Part shown: in pieces, positions 16,331 through 24,444 of the stretch
Position numbering within the stretch: position 1 is the stretch's first letter
Layout: each line of letters begins with the position of its first letter
Assembly (NCBI GenBank): GCA_040905145.1
Contig: JBBDSC010000166.1
Location: forward strand, 1-26,271
DNA from: DATGMS01 sp040905145
GTDB lineage: Bacteria; Bacteroidota; Bacteroidia; Cytophagales; Cyclobacteriaceae
Length of the DNA: 26,271 nucleotides
Direction: 5' to 3'
Notes under the pieces: model-generated
Told to the model about the DNA's origin: nothing
The model's input: only the letters and a program-made list of their open reading frames with translations
Databases searched by the model: none
Made by a program: the position numbers and the translations under genes

Positions 16331-19300
16331 CAAAGTTTACCTTTCCCTAAATGAGGTAAAGAAAGGAAAGACATTTGGGGAATTTGAAAGAAGGACCAAT
16401 TCCAATTTTTCTTTAGATAACAGGGAGTTTGTGGATGTTACGGTTACCGGCACCGTTACGGATGCCAATGGAAAACCCATACCAGGGGTTACGGTTTCTG
16501 TTACGGGAACTGCCATTGGCACAGCTACCGATCTTGATGGGAAATATACCTTGTCCGTCCCGGAAGAATCTACCTTGGTATTTTCCTTTATTGGTTTTGA
16601 GACCCAAAGAATTTCCGTTGGGGACCAAAGTGTGATTGATGTGACCTTGGCGGAAGATATGGCTTCTTTGGAAGAAGTGGTTGTGATTGGTTATGGAACG
16701 GTGAAAAAGAGTGATGTCACGGGATCTGTAGGGTCCGTTTCTTCAGAAGAGTTAACTGCTTATCCTGTTCCAGATGTATTGATGGGACTTCAGGGAAAGA
16801 CAACTGGTGTGCATGTTCTGCAAAATTCAGGAGCACCGGGGGCAAATATAAGTGTTCGTATCCGCGGGGGGAATTCATTGCAAGGGAATAATGAGCCGCT
16901 TTATGTCGTAGACGGTTTTGCCCTTTCGGGTAATCCAAATGGGATAAATCCAAATGATATAGAATCCATAGAAGTTCTAAAGGATGCTTCTGCTACAGCT
17001 ATTTATGGCTCGCGCGGTGCCAATGGAGTGGTATTGATTACCACTAAAAGTGGAAAACCAGGCAGGTCCCAGGTGACTTTTGATAGTTATTACGCTATAC
17101 AGCAGGTAACCAAAACAATAGACATGATGAACGCATCAGAATTTGCTCAAATAGCGAATGAACGTGCGGCTAATGACGGCTTCCCCCCATATTTTACGCA
17201 GGAGGAAGTAAATTCTTTCGGTGTTGGGACAAATTGGCAGGATTTATTGTTCCGGTCAGCGCCCATGCAGAATCATTCCATCAATGCCACAGGAGGGAAT
17301 GAGAACACGCAATATTCGATATCAGGAAGTTATCTGGGGCAGCAGGGAATCATCGAAGGTTCAAATCTTAAGCGGATCTCCCTCAGAGCGAATATATCTC
17401 AGAAGATTAGTGACAAAATTCAATTGTCCTATAATTCTACTCTATCTAATGCAGATATGGCACAAATAGACATCAATGGCCAAAAAGGCGGCACTGTTTT
17501 ATCGGCAGTGTTAGTCGCTCCTCCAACAGTTGACCCCTATGATGAAAATGGGGATTTCAGTAATGTAAGACGCTATATCTTTAGCCCAAATGAATTGAAG
17601 AATCCCTTGGCAATGGCTTTGGAACGAAAGCAACAATTAAACACAAAGTATATATTGGCCGGAACCGCACTTGCCTATGAACCGATTGAAAGCTTGATTT
17701 TCAAAACATCCATAGGCGTAGAAGCTTCTTTTAACAGGGAAGATAATTATTCGTCTCGTGTGCTTGACAATACCCCAACAGGCCGGGCAAGTATTTCTTC
17801 TGCTGAATGGGTAAATCTCCTGAATGAAAACACATTAACGTATACTAAGCAATTTAATCAGGAACATGATATTAGTCTATTAGGAGGGGTTACGTATCAG
17901 CAAAACTCCTTCAGAAGTTTTAATTCAGGTACTGTAACTGGTTTTCTGACAGATCAGTTGGAAACGAACAATTTACAATCAGGCAGTGTCCCTGGAAATC
18001 CTGAAAGTGGTTCATCAAAATGGGCTTTATTTTCTTATCTGGGCAGAGCAAATTATTCCTATAGAGGCACTTACCTGCTTACTGCAAGTATCAGGAGCGA
18101 TGGGTCTTCCCGTTTTGGTGAAGGGCATAAGTGGGGTTATTTTCCTTCTGCTGCATTTGCCTGGAGAGCTATTAATGAAAATTTTGGTAAAAATCTGCAA
18201 GTACTCTCTGATTTAAAATTCCGCCTTTCCTGGGGGATAACCGGAAGCACAGCTGTTGATCCTTATCAAACGCTTAATACGTTAAGCTCTTATCGGACTG
18301 TTTTTAATGATGAACGGTACATTGGGTATGCGCCCAGTCTGACAAATCTTGCCAATCCTAACTTAAAGTGGGAGACCACCGCACAATCTAACATAGGAAT
18401 GGATATAGGGCTTCTTCAAGACCGCTTGTACCTTACAGTTGATTATTACAGAAAAGATACCAAAGACTTGCTTTCATATGTTCAGCTTCCCACATCAACC
18501 GGGTACTCAAGCACGATCAGCAACATAGGCAGAATACGGAATTCAGGCATAGAACTCGGTTTAAACGCAACTCTTATTGATAAGGCATTTAAATGGGATA
18601 TGAATGTAAACTTTTCGAATAATAAAAGCGAGGTTATACAGTTGGCAGGTGGAAGTGACGTTTTTGGCGTAAATATTCCGCAACCATTGGCAGTGCCCGT
18701 AAACCTGGTACGGGTCGGCCAGCCTGTTGGCGTCTTTTACGGTTTTCTGGAGGATGGTTTAGATGAAAATGGAGAAATAAAATACAAGGATTTAGATGGG
18801 GTTGCTGGTATCACCAGTGCTGATCGGACAATAATTGGAGACCCAAACCCTGATTTTATCTATAGTCTGTCTTCAGGGATGTCCTTTAAAAATTTTGAAT
18901 TGAATTATTCTTTTCAAGGCATGCAGGGAGGTGATATCTTTAATGTGAATTTATCCGCAGTGGGGAATAGTTTTTATTGGGGGGAGAACCAGCTTAAAGA
19001 ATTTTACGACAATCACTGGTCTCCTTCCAATCCCGACCCAAATGCAAAATATCCTAAAGTTAGCGCTAAAACGATCTACTCAGCATCAGACCGCTATGTA
19101 GAAGATGGGTCTTTTTTAAGATTAAAGAATATCCAATTAGCTTACAGCCTTCCTGTTTCCAATATAGGGGTAACGTGGGTTAAAAACCTGCAGGTATATG
19201 TCAGTGGACAGAACCTGTTGACATTTACAAAATACTCCTGGTACGATCCTGAGGTTAACACCCGGGGGGGTAGTAATTCCATTTCGCTGGGCATTGACAA

Positions 19301-19355
19301 TGCAGGTTATCCAAATACCAAAATGTACACATTCGGAGTACGTTTTGTTCTTTAA
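16197..19355 (+). CDS. susC: SusC-type TonB-dependent outer-membrane transporter 3
   Basis: This 1052-residue protein has a signal peptide (1-38, ending NGNAQ), then only about 35 residues where an STN domain would be (VYLSLNEVKKGKTFGEFERR, then directly VDVTVTG). The regulatory-like domain is at about 78-165 (GTVTDANGKPIPGVTVSVTG). The TonB-box-like EEVVVIGYGTVKK, the plug (VRIRGGNSLQGNNEPLYVVD ... IEVLKDASATAIYGSRGANG) and a barrel ending MYTFGVRFVL follow. It should form the barrel of the SusC3/SusD3 importer. No sigma or fecR gene lies upstream, in line with the lost STN domain, so expression is probably not ligand-sensed through this protein. susD3 begins 30 bp downstream in the same operon. 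The plug and barrel resemble SusC2 more than SusC1 by eye. Confidence 0.95.
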   Translation: MKKEVLKHVIYMTKLFTIACGMQCLTMGLLLAWNGNAQVKNEEEVKVYLSLNEVKKGKTFGEFERRTNSNFSLDNREFVDVTVTGTVTDANGKPIPGVTVSVTGTAIGTATDLDGKYTLSVPEESTLVFSFIGFETQRISVGDQSVIDVTLAEDMASLEEVVVIGYGTVKKSDVTGSVGSVSSEELTAYPVPDVLMGLQGKTTGVHVLQNSGAPGANISVRIRGGNSLQGNNEPLYVVDGFALSGNPNGINPNDIESIEVLKDASATAIYGSRGANGVVLITTKSGKPGRSQVTFDSYYAIQQVTKTIDMMNASEFAQIANERAANDGFPPYFTQEEVNSFGVGTNWQDLLFRSAPMQNHSINATGGNENTQYSISGSYLGQQGIIEGSNLKRISLRANISQKISDKIQLSYNSTLSNADMAQIDINGQKGGTVLSAVLVAPPTVDPYDENGDFSNVRRYIFSPNELKNPLAMALERKQQLNTKYILAGTALAYEPIESLIFKTSIGVEASFNREDNYSSRVLDNTPTGRASISSAEWVNLLNENTLTYTKQFNQEHDISLLGGVTYQQNSFRSFNSGTVTGFLTDQLETNNLQSGSVPGNPESGSSKWALFSYLGRANYSYRGTYLLTASIRSDGSSRFGEGHKWGYFPSAAFAWRAINENFGKNLQVLSDLKFRLSWGITGSTAVDPYQTLNTLSSYRTVFNDERYIGYAPSLTNLANPNLKWETTAQSNIGMDIGLLQDRLYLTVDYYRKDTKDLLSYVQLPTSTGYSSTISNIGRIRNSGIELGLNATLIDKAFKWDMNVNFSNNKSEVIQLAGGSDVFGVNIPQPLAVPVNLVRVGQPVGVFYGFLEDGLDENGEIKYKDLDGVAGITSADRTIIGDPNPDFIYSLSSGMSFKNFELNYSFQGMQGGDIFNVNLSAVGNSFYWGENQLKEFYDNHWSPSNPDPNAKYPKVSAKTIYSASDRYVEDGSFLRLKNIQLAYSLPVSNIGVTWVKNLQVYVSGQNLLTFTKYSWYDPEVNTRGGSNSISLGIDNAGYPNTKMYTFGVRFVL

Positions 19356-19385
19356 CTTATAGGCTCTTTTTAAAAGGATTTAGAT

Positions 19386-20888
19386 ATGAAAAAAACATTA
19401 TTCGGAGTTTTCAGCCTGTTAGACAGGGGGAAAATAATACTTGCAATTTTAGTTTGTTCCTTAAGTACATCCTGTATGGATGACATACTCATTGAAAAAC
19501 CTGATGATAGATTATCTTCTGCCAACTTTTATAAGACGAAGGCAGATGCACTAGCCGCTATTGATGCTATTTATACACCTATTCGGGGAACTTATGGAGG
19601 AACTGATTGGGGAGGGCAATTTACAGGAGCAGAGGATTATGCGCTAGGAACGGGGATTTATTTACCTCTTTCCCAATACGTAATGAATAGCTCTTCGATA
19701 GCAAGAACAGATGCTGCCTGGCGCTCTTTTTACCAGACCATCCGAAACGCCAATATAGCCTTGAAATATGTTCCCGCCATTGTCATGGATGAGGCGGAAA
19801 AGAATGCCTTGCTGGGTGAAGCGCGTTTTTTACGGGCCTTGGCTTACCGTGATCTGGTAAGAAGCTGGGGAGGCGTGCCTTTACGGTCTGAGCCAACGGA
19901 AAGCCTGGATACAGAGGCAGTTTCTGCAAAAAGGGCTTCTGTAGCGGAGGTATATGATTTCATCATTGAAGATTTAATATTTGCTGAAACCAATCTTCCT
20001 CCCACGCAGGCTTTAGCTGGGAAACCAACGATATGGGCTGCAAAAACCATGTTAGCGGACATATATCTCATAAATGAAAATTGGGCTGAGGCGCGTGATA
20101 AGGCGGATGAAGTGATAAACTCAGGAGCTTATTCGCTTGTACCTGTTTCAGAAGCATCGGATTTTGAGCTTATTTTCGGCCCAACGGCCATTACCTCTAC
20201 TGAGGATGTTTTTTCCTTTAAGTATTCAAGATCCTTAGGAGGATCACAGATTGCGCAACAATATGCTATGTCCAACAGTGCCTACTCCTCTGGCGGGTAC
20301 GGCTCTTTTTACGGCTTGCCTACTTTTCCCCTTTTAAGAGATTGGGATAGAGAAGATTTAAGATATCAGTTTAATGTATATACATCCTATCCGACTAAGT
20401 CTGGAGTAATTGTTCAAAATGGTCCGGATCAACCTATTATGTTTGGAAAGTTTAAAGATGCTGGCTTCGCCCCTAGCCATGGCAATGATTTTCCAATTTA
20501 CAGATATCCGGATGCATTACTTATTTATGCTGAAGCCGCAAGCCAAGCGAATGGCGCACCAACAAGTCTTGCGCTAGAACGGCTGAACATGGTTCACCGG
20601 CGGGCATATGGGCATCAACCAACTGCTCCTTCACCCGTTGATTTCACTTTAGAAACAGCACCCACAGCGCAATCATTTCGGGAGCTAGTCTTAGAAGAAC
20701 GCGCCTATGAATTCTTATGTGAGCATAAGCGATGGTTTGATCTGGTTCGTTCCAACACGGTTAAAGAGGTAATCAATGCTGCAAAGGGTGTTGATGTACC
20801 TGATTCTTTTCTTCTTTTCCCTATTCCCAAAGTTGAAATTGATAATAATCCTGAAATTAATTCCGAAGATCAGAATCCAGGGTATTGA
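19386..20888 (+). CDS. susD: SusD/RagB-type surface lipoprotein 3
   Basis: This 500-residue lipoprotein has a long N-region, a hydrophobic helix and a lipobox Cys at residue 30 (LSTSC), followed by MDDILIEKPDDRLSSANFY. Family landmarks: GEARFLRALAYRDLVRSWGG (about 140-160), ASVAEVYDFIIEDLIFAE, AAKTMLADIYLINENWAEAR, YRYPDALLIYAEAASQ, ELVLEERAYEFLCEHKRWFD (about 435-455), LFPIPKVEID and the end QNPGY. It is the partner of SusC3 and should bind the same, unknown, ligand. The TGA stop is followed at once by a 42-base copy of the intron 5' end found after susD2. Confidence 0.95.
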   Translation: MKKTLFGVFSLLDRGKIILAILVCSLSTSCMDDILIEKPDDRLSSANFYKTKADALAAIDAIYTPIRGTYGGTDWGGQFTGAEDYALGTGIYLPLSQYVMNSSSIARTDAAWRSFYQTIRNANIALKYVPAIVMDEAEKNALLGEARFLRALAYRDLVRSWGGVPLRSEPTESLDTEAVSAKRASVAEVYDFIIEDLIFAETNLPPTQALAGKPTIWAAKTMLADIYLINENWAEARDKADEVINSGAYSLVPVSEASDFELIFGPTAITSTEDVFSFKYSRSLGGSQIAQQYAMSNSAYSSGGYGSFYGLPTFPLLRDWDREDLRYQFNVYTSYPTKSGVIVQNGPDQPIMFGKFKDAGFAPSHGNDFPIYRYPDALLIYAEAASQANGAPTSLALERLNMVHRRAYGHQPTAPSPVDFTLETAPTAQSFRELVLEERAYEFLCEHKRWFDLVRSNTVKEVINAAKGVDVPDSFLLFPIPKVEIDNNPEINSEDQNPGY

Positions 20889-20930
20889 GTGTTGCGAACA
20901 ACATAAGTTGATGCTGTGTGAGTGATGAGT
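20889..20930 (+). mobile_element. Short remnant of the same group II intron 5' end
   Basis: GTGTTGCGAACAACATAAGT, continuing TTGATGCTGTGTGAGTGATG, aligns with 14227-14268 at roughly 33 of 42 positions, mostly differing by transitions. It starts at the identical place, the first base after the susD stop codon. Similarity ends near 20930, so only the extreme 5' end is left. The exon side ends TATTGA, which is perfectly complementary to the proposed EBS1 TCAATA at 14542-14547. Confidence 0.55.
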
Positions 20931-20979
20931 TTAAGATCATCAATGCATGATCAGAATGGAATACAACAGATACGAAAAA

Positions 20980-22638
20980 ATGAAAATATTGAAGCGTAAA
21001 GAAAACAGTAACCAAAAAGTTAAGTTTTTCTGTAACCAGATATTCCTGTTTTTAAAGAAGACCGGTCCCGTAGTACTCCTCCTGCTTTTGATGGCTGAAG
21101 AGAGTCTCGCTCAAAAGCAAAAAAACGGCCATTTAAACATCACCGTCATCGACAGCGCTACCCGCCAAAAGACTCCCGTCCGCGTAAGGCTGACACAGGA
21201 TGATAAACCGGTCAAAATGCTTCCTGAAGCTGCCATTGGAGTGATGTATGGGCATTGGGACCATGCAGACGGATATGCCTACCAACCCGATAGCTCTTTT
21301 TATATCAATGGAAGCTTTGAAATGGACCTGCCACCTGGAAACTATCATTTATCTATTTCTAAAGGCAATGAATATTTGGATCAGCATCATAAGCTGGAGG
21401 TTCAATCTGGAAAGGGGATTCAAAAAACATATGAAATGGCCCGATGGATAAACATGGCTGAACGGGGTTGGTATTCCGGAGACAATCATATTCATGTCAG
21501 GCGCTCACCTAGGGAAGATCCATTGCTGATGAGCTGGATCCAGGCAGAGGATATACATGCCGGTGTTATGTTACAGATGGGAGATTTTTGGCAAACTTAT
21601 TATGCCCAATATGACTGGGGGGAAAAGGGTGTTTACCAGGAAAAGGATTATATCCTTACTACGGGGCAGGAGGATCCCAGAACTCCTGAACTTGGGCATG
21701 CATTGGGCATGGGCGCCACGGAAGGGGTGAGATTCAAGAAGGATTATTATTTGTATGATAAAGTATTTGACCGGCTGCATGAATTAGGGGGCATTACGGG
21801 ATATGCCCACCAGGCAGCCTCTTTTCATGGCTATAGGGGGCTGATCCTGGATGGACTAAGGAACAAGGTGGATGTTCTGGAACTTCTTCAGTTTTGTGTG
21901 TCTGATCAACCACTAATAACTGACAATTATTACCACCTGCTGGATCTGGGGATACCTTTGACAGCAGTAGCGGGGTCTGACTTTCCCTGGTGTGGCACTG
22001 ATCATGATTCCGGGCCCGCTTCACGTCTGGCCCAAATCGGGAATGTCCGCTTCTACACCTATACTGGTCAACCCTTTAGCTACAGAACCTGGAAAGAAGG
22101 CCTGGCCGCCGGCCATACTTTTGTGTCCTCCGGGCCAATCGTGGAATTATCAATCAATGATTCTTTGCCGGGAGATCATTTAAATGTGTCCAAAGGAGCC
22201 ACTCTGACTATTAGTGCCAAGGCTTTTGGGCATCCTTCCCAGGTGCCACTCAGCAGATTGGAAATTGTAGGACATGGTGAAATACTGGCACAGGTTTCGG
22301 TAGATGATCCCGACCAATCTTCCAGCCAGCTTTCTATAGTGCTTGAACTTCCCGCAGATCAAGGAATATGGATTGCGGCACGGACCTTTGGTAAAACAAA
22401 ACAGGTCGCCCATACCACCCCTATTTATATAACGGTAGAAAACGGGAGTTTTCATAATCCCCTTACTGCTCCAAAATACCTGGCATTAAGTGAACAATAT
22501 TTAAATGAACTCGAGCATCAACTGGAAGAACACAGTACGGATCCGGAGTATCAGGCCTGGCACTATAAGGCGCCATTAAAGAAACGGATAAATGAAACTC
22601 GGGAAATTATAGAGATGCTAAAGGCAAAGTTTAAGTAA
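20980..22638 (+). CDS. CehA/McbA-like metallohydrolase with PHP domain
   Basis: From the ATG at 20980 (MKILKRKENS) the protein has 552 residues; an ATG 11 codons upstream at 20947 lies within a small palindrome and would give an unusually long signal N-region. A secretion signal ends near residue 45 (GPVVLLLLLMAEESLAQ). A regulatory-like beta domain follows (about 50-150, ITVIDSATRQKTPVRVRLTQ). The PHP-type metal-binding core then begins with G167-D-N-H170-I-H172 and continues through GGITGYAHQAASFH to AGSD334F. These are the motifs of CehA/McbA-type hydrolases, named for carbaryl esterase and a microcin B17-processing-related protein. A beta-rich tail and a charged C-terminal helix close it. 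The true substrate is unknown; an ester or phosphate bond of an exported or imported compound is likely. It lies 91 bp after susD3, possibly in the same transcript. Confidence 0.85.
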   Translation: MKILKRKENSNQKVKFFCNQIFLFLKKTGPVVLLLLLMAEESLAQKQKNGHLNITVIDSATRQKTPVRVRLTQDDKPVKMLPEAAIGVMYGHWDHADGYAYQPDSSFYINGSFEMDLPPGNYHLSISKGNEYLDQHHKLEVQSGKGIQKTYEMARWINMAERGWYSGDNHIHVRRSPREDPLLMSWIQAEDIHAGVMLQMGDFWQTYYAQYDWGEKGVYQEKDYILTTGQEDPRTPELGHALGMGATEGVRFKKDYYLYDKVFDRLHELGGITGYAHQAASFHGYRGLILDGLRNKVDVLELLQFCVSDQPLITDNYYHLLDLGIPLTAVAGSDFPWCGTDHDSGPASRLAQIGNVRFYTYTGQPFSYRTWKEGLAAGHTFVSSGPIVELSINDSLPGDHLNVSKGATLTISAKAFGHPSQVPLSRLEIVGHGEILAQVSVDDPDQSSSQLSIVLELPADQGIWIAARTFGKTKQVAHTTPIYITVENGSFHNPLTAPKYLALSEQYLNELEHQLEEHSTDPEYQAWHYKAPLKKRINETREIIEMLKAKFK

Positions 22639-22642
22639 AAAC

Positions 22643-22882
22643 TGTCATTTAAACATTTCTCATTAGCTTAAAATAACCCATGTAAAGATATGAAAAGAAC
22701 CATACTAAAGCATGGTATATACATGACCAGATTATTTACCATTGCTTTTATCATCCAATGCCTGACCATGAGTTTTCTCTTGGCCCGGAATGGATATGCG
22801 CAGGTTAAAAGCATAGAGGAAGTCACCGTTTACCTTTCACTGAATGAGGTAAAGGTGGAAAAAGCCTTTAAGGAGTTGGAAA
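22643..22882 (+). repeat. susC leader and 5' coding repeat, copy 3
   Basis: The segment matches 1759-1990, including a perfect 45-base run at 22716-22760. Similarity stops at about 22882 (GAGTTGGAAA), marking the breakpoint where the rest of a susC gene was lost. Confidence 0.7.
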
Positions 22883-22920
22883 AGCTAATGCCTAAATTGA
22901 AAGTGGTAAACAATTACTAG
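22690..22920 (+). pseudogene. 5' stub of a susC gene (signal peptide plus start of STN)
   Basis: The frame begins MKRTILKHGIYMTRLFTIAF, goes through a normal cleavage region (ARNGYAQVKS) and the first STN strand and helix (VTVYLSLNEVKVEKAFKELE), then diverges (KLMPKLKVVNNY) and stops after 76 codons. The rest of the transporter (regulatory domain, plug, barrel) is missing and no susD is nearby. The start region is intact, so the stub may still be translated and exported as a peptide of about 38 residues. Its stop is 8 bp before the sulfatase start, so it may couple translation or supply the leader for that gene. It is most likely a deletion remnant. Confidence 0.75.
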
Positions 22921-22928
22921 AAGATATT

Positions 22929-24272
22929 ATGATAAACATCAAAAAAATAATAGAAAATACACTTCCATCAATCGTCCTAATGTGCTTTCTTATGGCAGGA
23001 TCAATGGCCTATGGACAGGCAACAAAACCCAACATCATCTATATCATTTCCGATGATCAGGCCTGGAGCGACTACGGATTTATGGGTCATCCCTACATTG
23101 AGACTCCGAATATTGATAGGTTGGCTCATGAAGGATTGACATTTACCCGGGGATATGTGACTGCGCCATTGTGCAGTCCCTCCCTGGCTTCTATTATTAC
23201 CGGATTATACCCACATCAGCATGGGATCACAGGGAATGATCCTACTTTTGCTTTTGAAGGTAAGTCATATAGCCAGGATTGGCAGTTGGAGAGGTCAAAG
23301 CTTTATAGGGAATATCTGGATGAATTTCAAAAACACCCAACAGTTCCAGAATTATTACAAGAACAAGGATATTTATCTTTTCAGTCGGGGAAATGGTGGG
23401 GAGGAAATTGGAAAGAAGGCGGCTTTACCTATGGCATGACCCATGGCGATCCTGAAAAAGGAGGACGACATGGTGATGAAGGTTTGAAAATCGGGCGGGA
23501 AGGGATGCAGCCGATTTTCGATTTTATGGATACCGCAATAAGTCAGGATAAACCGTTTTTTGTCTGGTATGCTCCTTTTTTGCCCCATTCGCCCCACACG
23601 CCACCCGATTCATTATTACAAAAGTATTTACCAAATGCCCCTACCAAGCCAATTGCCCAATATTGGGCGATGTGTGAGTGGTTGGACATTACAGTCGGAC
23701 AGCTATTGGATCGAATAGAAGAAAAAGGGTTGACCGAAAATACTATGGTAGTATTTGTAACGGATAACGGATGGATACAGGATCCTGTCGTTTCCAATAA
23801 ATATGCACCGGGATCCAAGCAGGATCCCCGGGAAATGGGGATCCGGACCCCTATCATATACAAATGGCCGGGTAAAATATCCCCTAAAATGGATACCACG
23901 ACCTTGGCGAGTAGTCTTGATATAGCAGTGACCAGTCTTGAAGCAGCCGGATTGGATCCGTTGCCGGAGATGGAAGGCATCAATGTAAGGGATACAAAAG
24001 CATTGGAGGCTAGGGATGCAGTATTCAGCTTGGATTTTTCACATGACATGGTACGGGTGGATCAGCCGGAGAAAAGTCTGGAAAACCGGATGATTATTAC
24101 CAATCCTTGGAAATTGATCGTTCCGGAGGCTGACAATATGCAGGATAAAGAAGTGCAGTTATATAATGTCTATAAAGATCCCTTTGAGAAGGAAAATTTA
24201 GCTGCAAGTAAACCGGACCTTGTCAAGGAATTACAGAAAGAACTGGATAAATGGTGGGACCCCGGGTTGTAG
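22929..24272 (+). CDS. Sulfatase-like hydrolase with non-canonical active-site motif
   Basis: This 447-residue exported protein (signal peptide to about residue 29, MAYGQ) has the alkaline-phosphatase-superfamily fold of S1 sulfatases. The metal site starts with D42-D43 (SDDQ); the nucleophile region is C82-S-P-S-L86-A-S-I-I-T-G; the second metal site is TDNGW. The usual signature is C-x-P-S-R-x-x-x-x-T-G, so the Arg needed for formylglycine installation and catalysis is Leu. The usual GKWHLG is G154-K-W-W157, so its His is missing. I recall C-x-P-S-L-A sequences in other sulfatase-like proteins, so this is probably a clade property rather than a dead enzyme, but ordinary sulfate-ester hydrolysis is not assured. 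It lies directly behind the susC stub and 172 bp before a canonical sulfatase. Confidence 0.88.
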   Translation: MINIKKIIENTLPSIVLMCFLMAGSMAYGQATKPNIIYIISDDQAWSDYGFMGHPYIETPNIDRLAHEGLTFTRGYVTAPLCSPSLASIITGLYPHQHGITGNDPTFAFEGKSYSQDWQLERSKLYREYLDEFQKHPTVPELLQEQGYLSFQSGKWWGGNWKEGGFTYGMTHGDPEKGGRHGDEGLKIGREGMQPIFDFMDTAISQDKPFFVWYAPFLPHSPHTPPDSLLQKYLPNAPTKPIAQYWAMCEWLDITVGQLLDRIEEKGLTENTMVVFVTDNGWIQDPVVSNKYAPGSKQDPREMGIRTPIIYKWPGKISPKMDTTTLASSLDIAVTSLEAAGLDPLPEMEGINVRDTKALEARDAVFSLDFSHDMVRVDQPEKSLENRMIITNPWKLIVPEADNMQDKEVQLYNVYKDPFEKENLAASKPDLVKELQKELDKWWDPGL

Positions 24273-24444
24273 CCAGAATTGGATTGGATGACTGCCATAG
24301 GTAAAAGCAATAAAATGGTATCTAAGGGAGAAATTTCCCATAGGAATCTGAAGCATTTGTATCGTTAGGCATGGAGCCAGTTCTTATGTCCCTGGAACAA
24401 GTAAAGAGATTTAAAGTTTTACCACAACCGGAAATATTATTGCT

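Noticed and set aside
20935..20952. GATCAT-loop-ATGATC palindrome as an operator for the PHP hydrolase
   Set aside because: A single 6-bp palindrome covering a doubtful upstream ATG; more likely chance sequence next to the intron remnant.
23543..24049. 168-codon minus-strand frame inside the first sulfatase
   Set aside because: It is a shadow of a well-supported plus-strand gene, without family pattern or start context.
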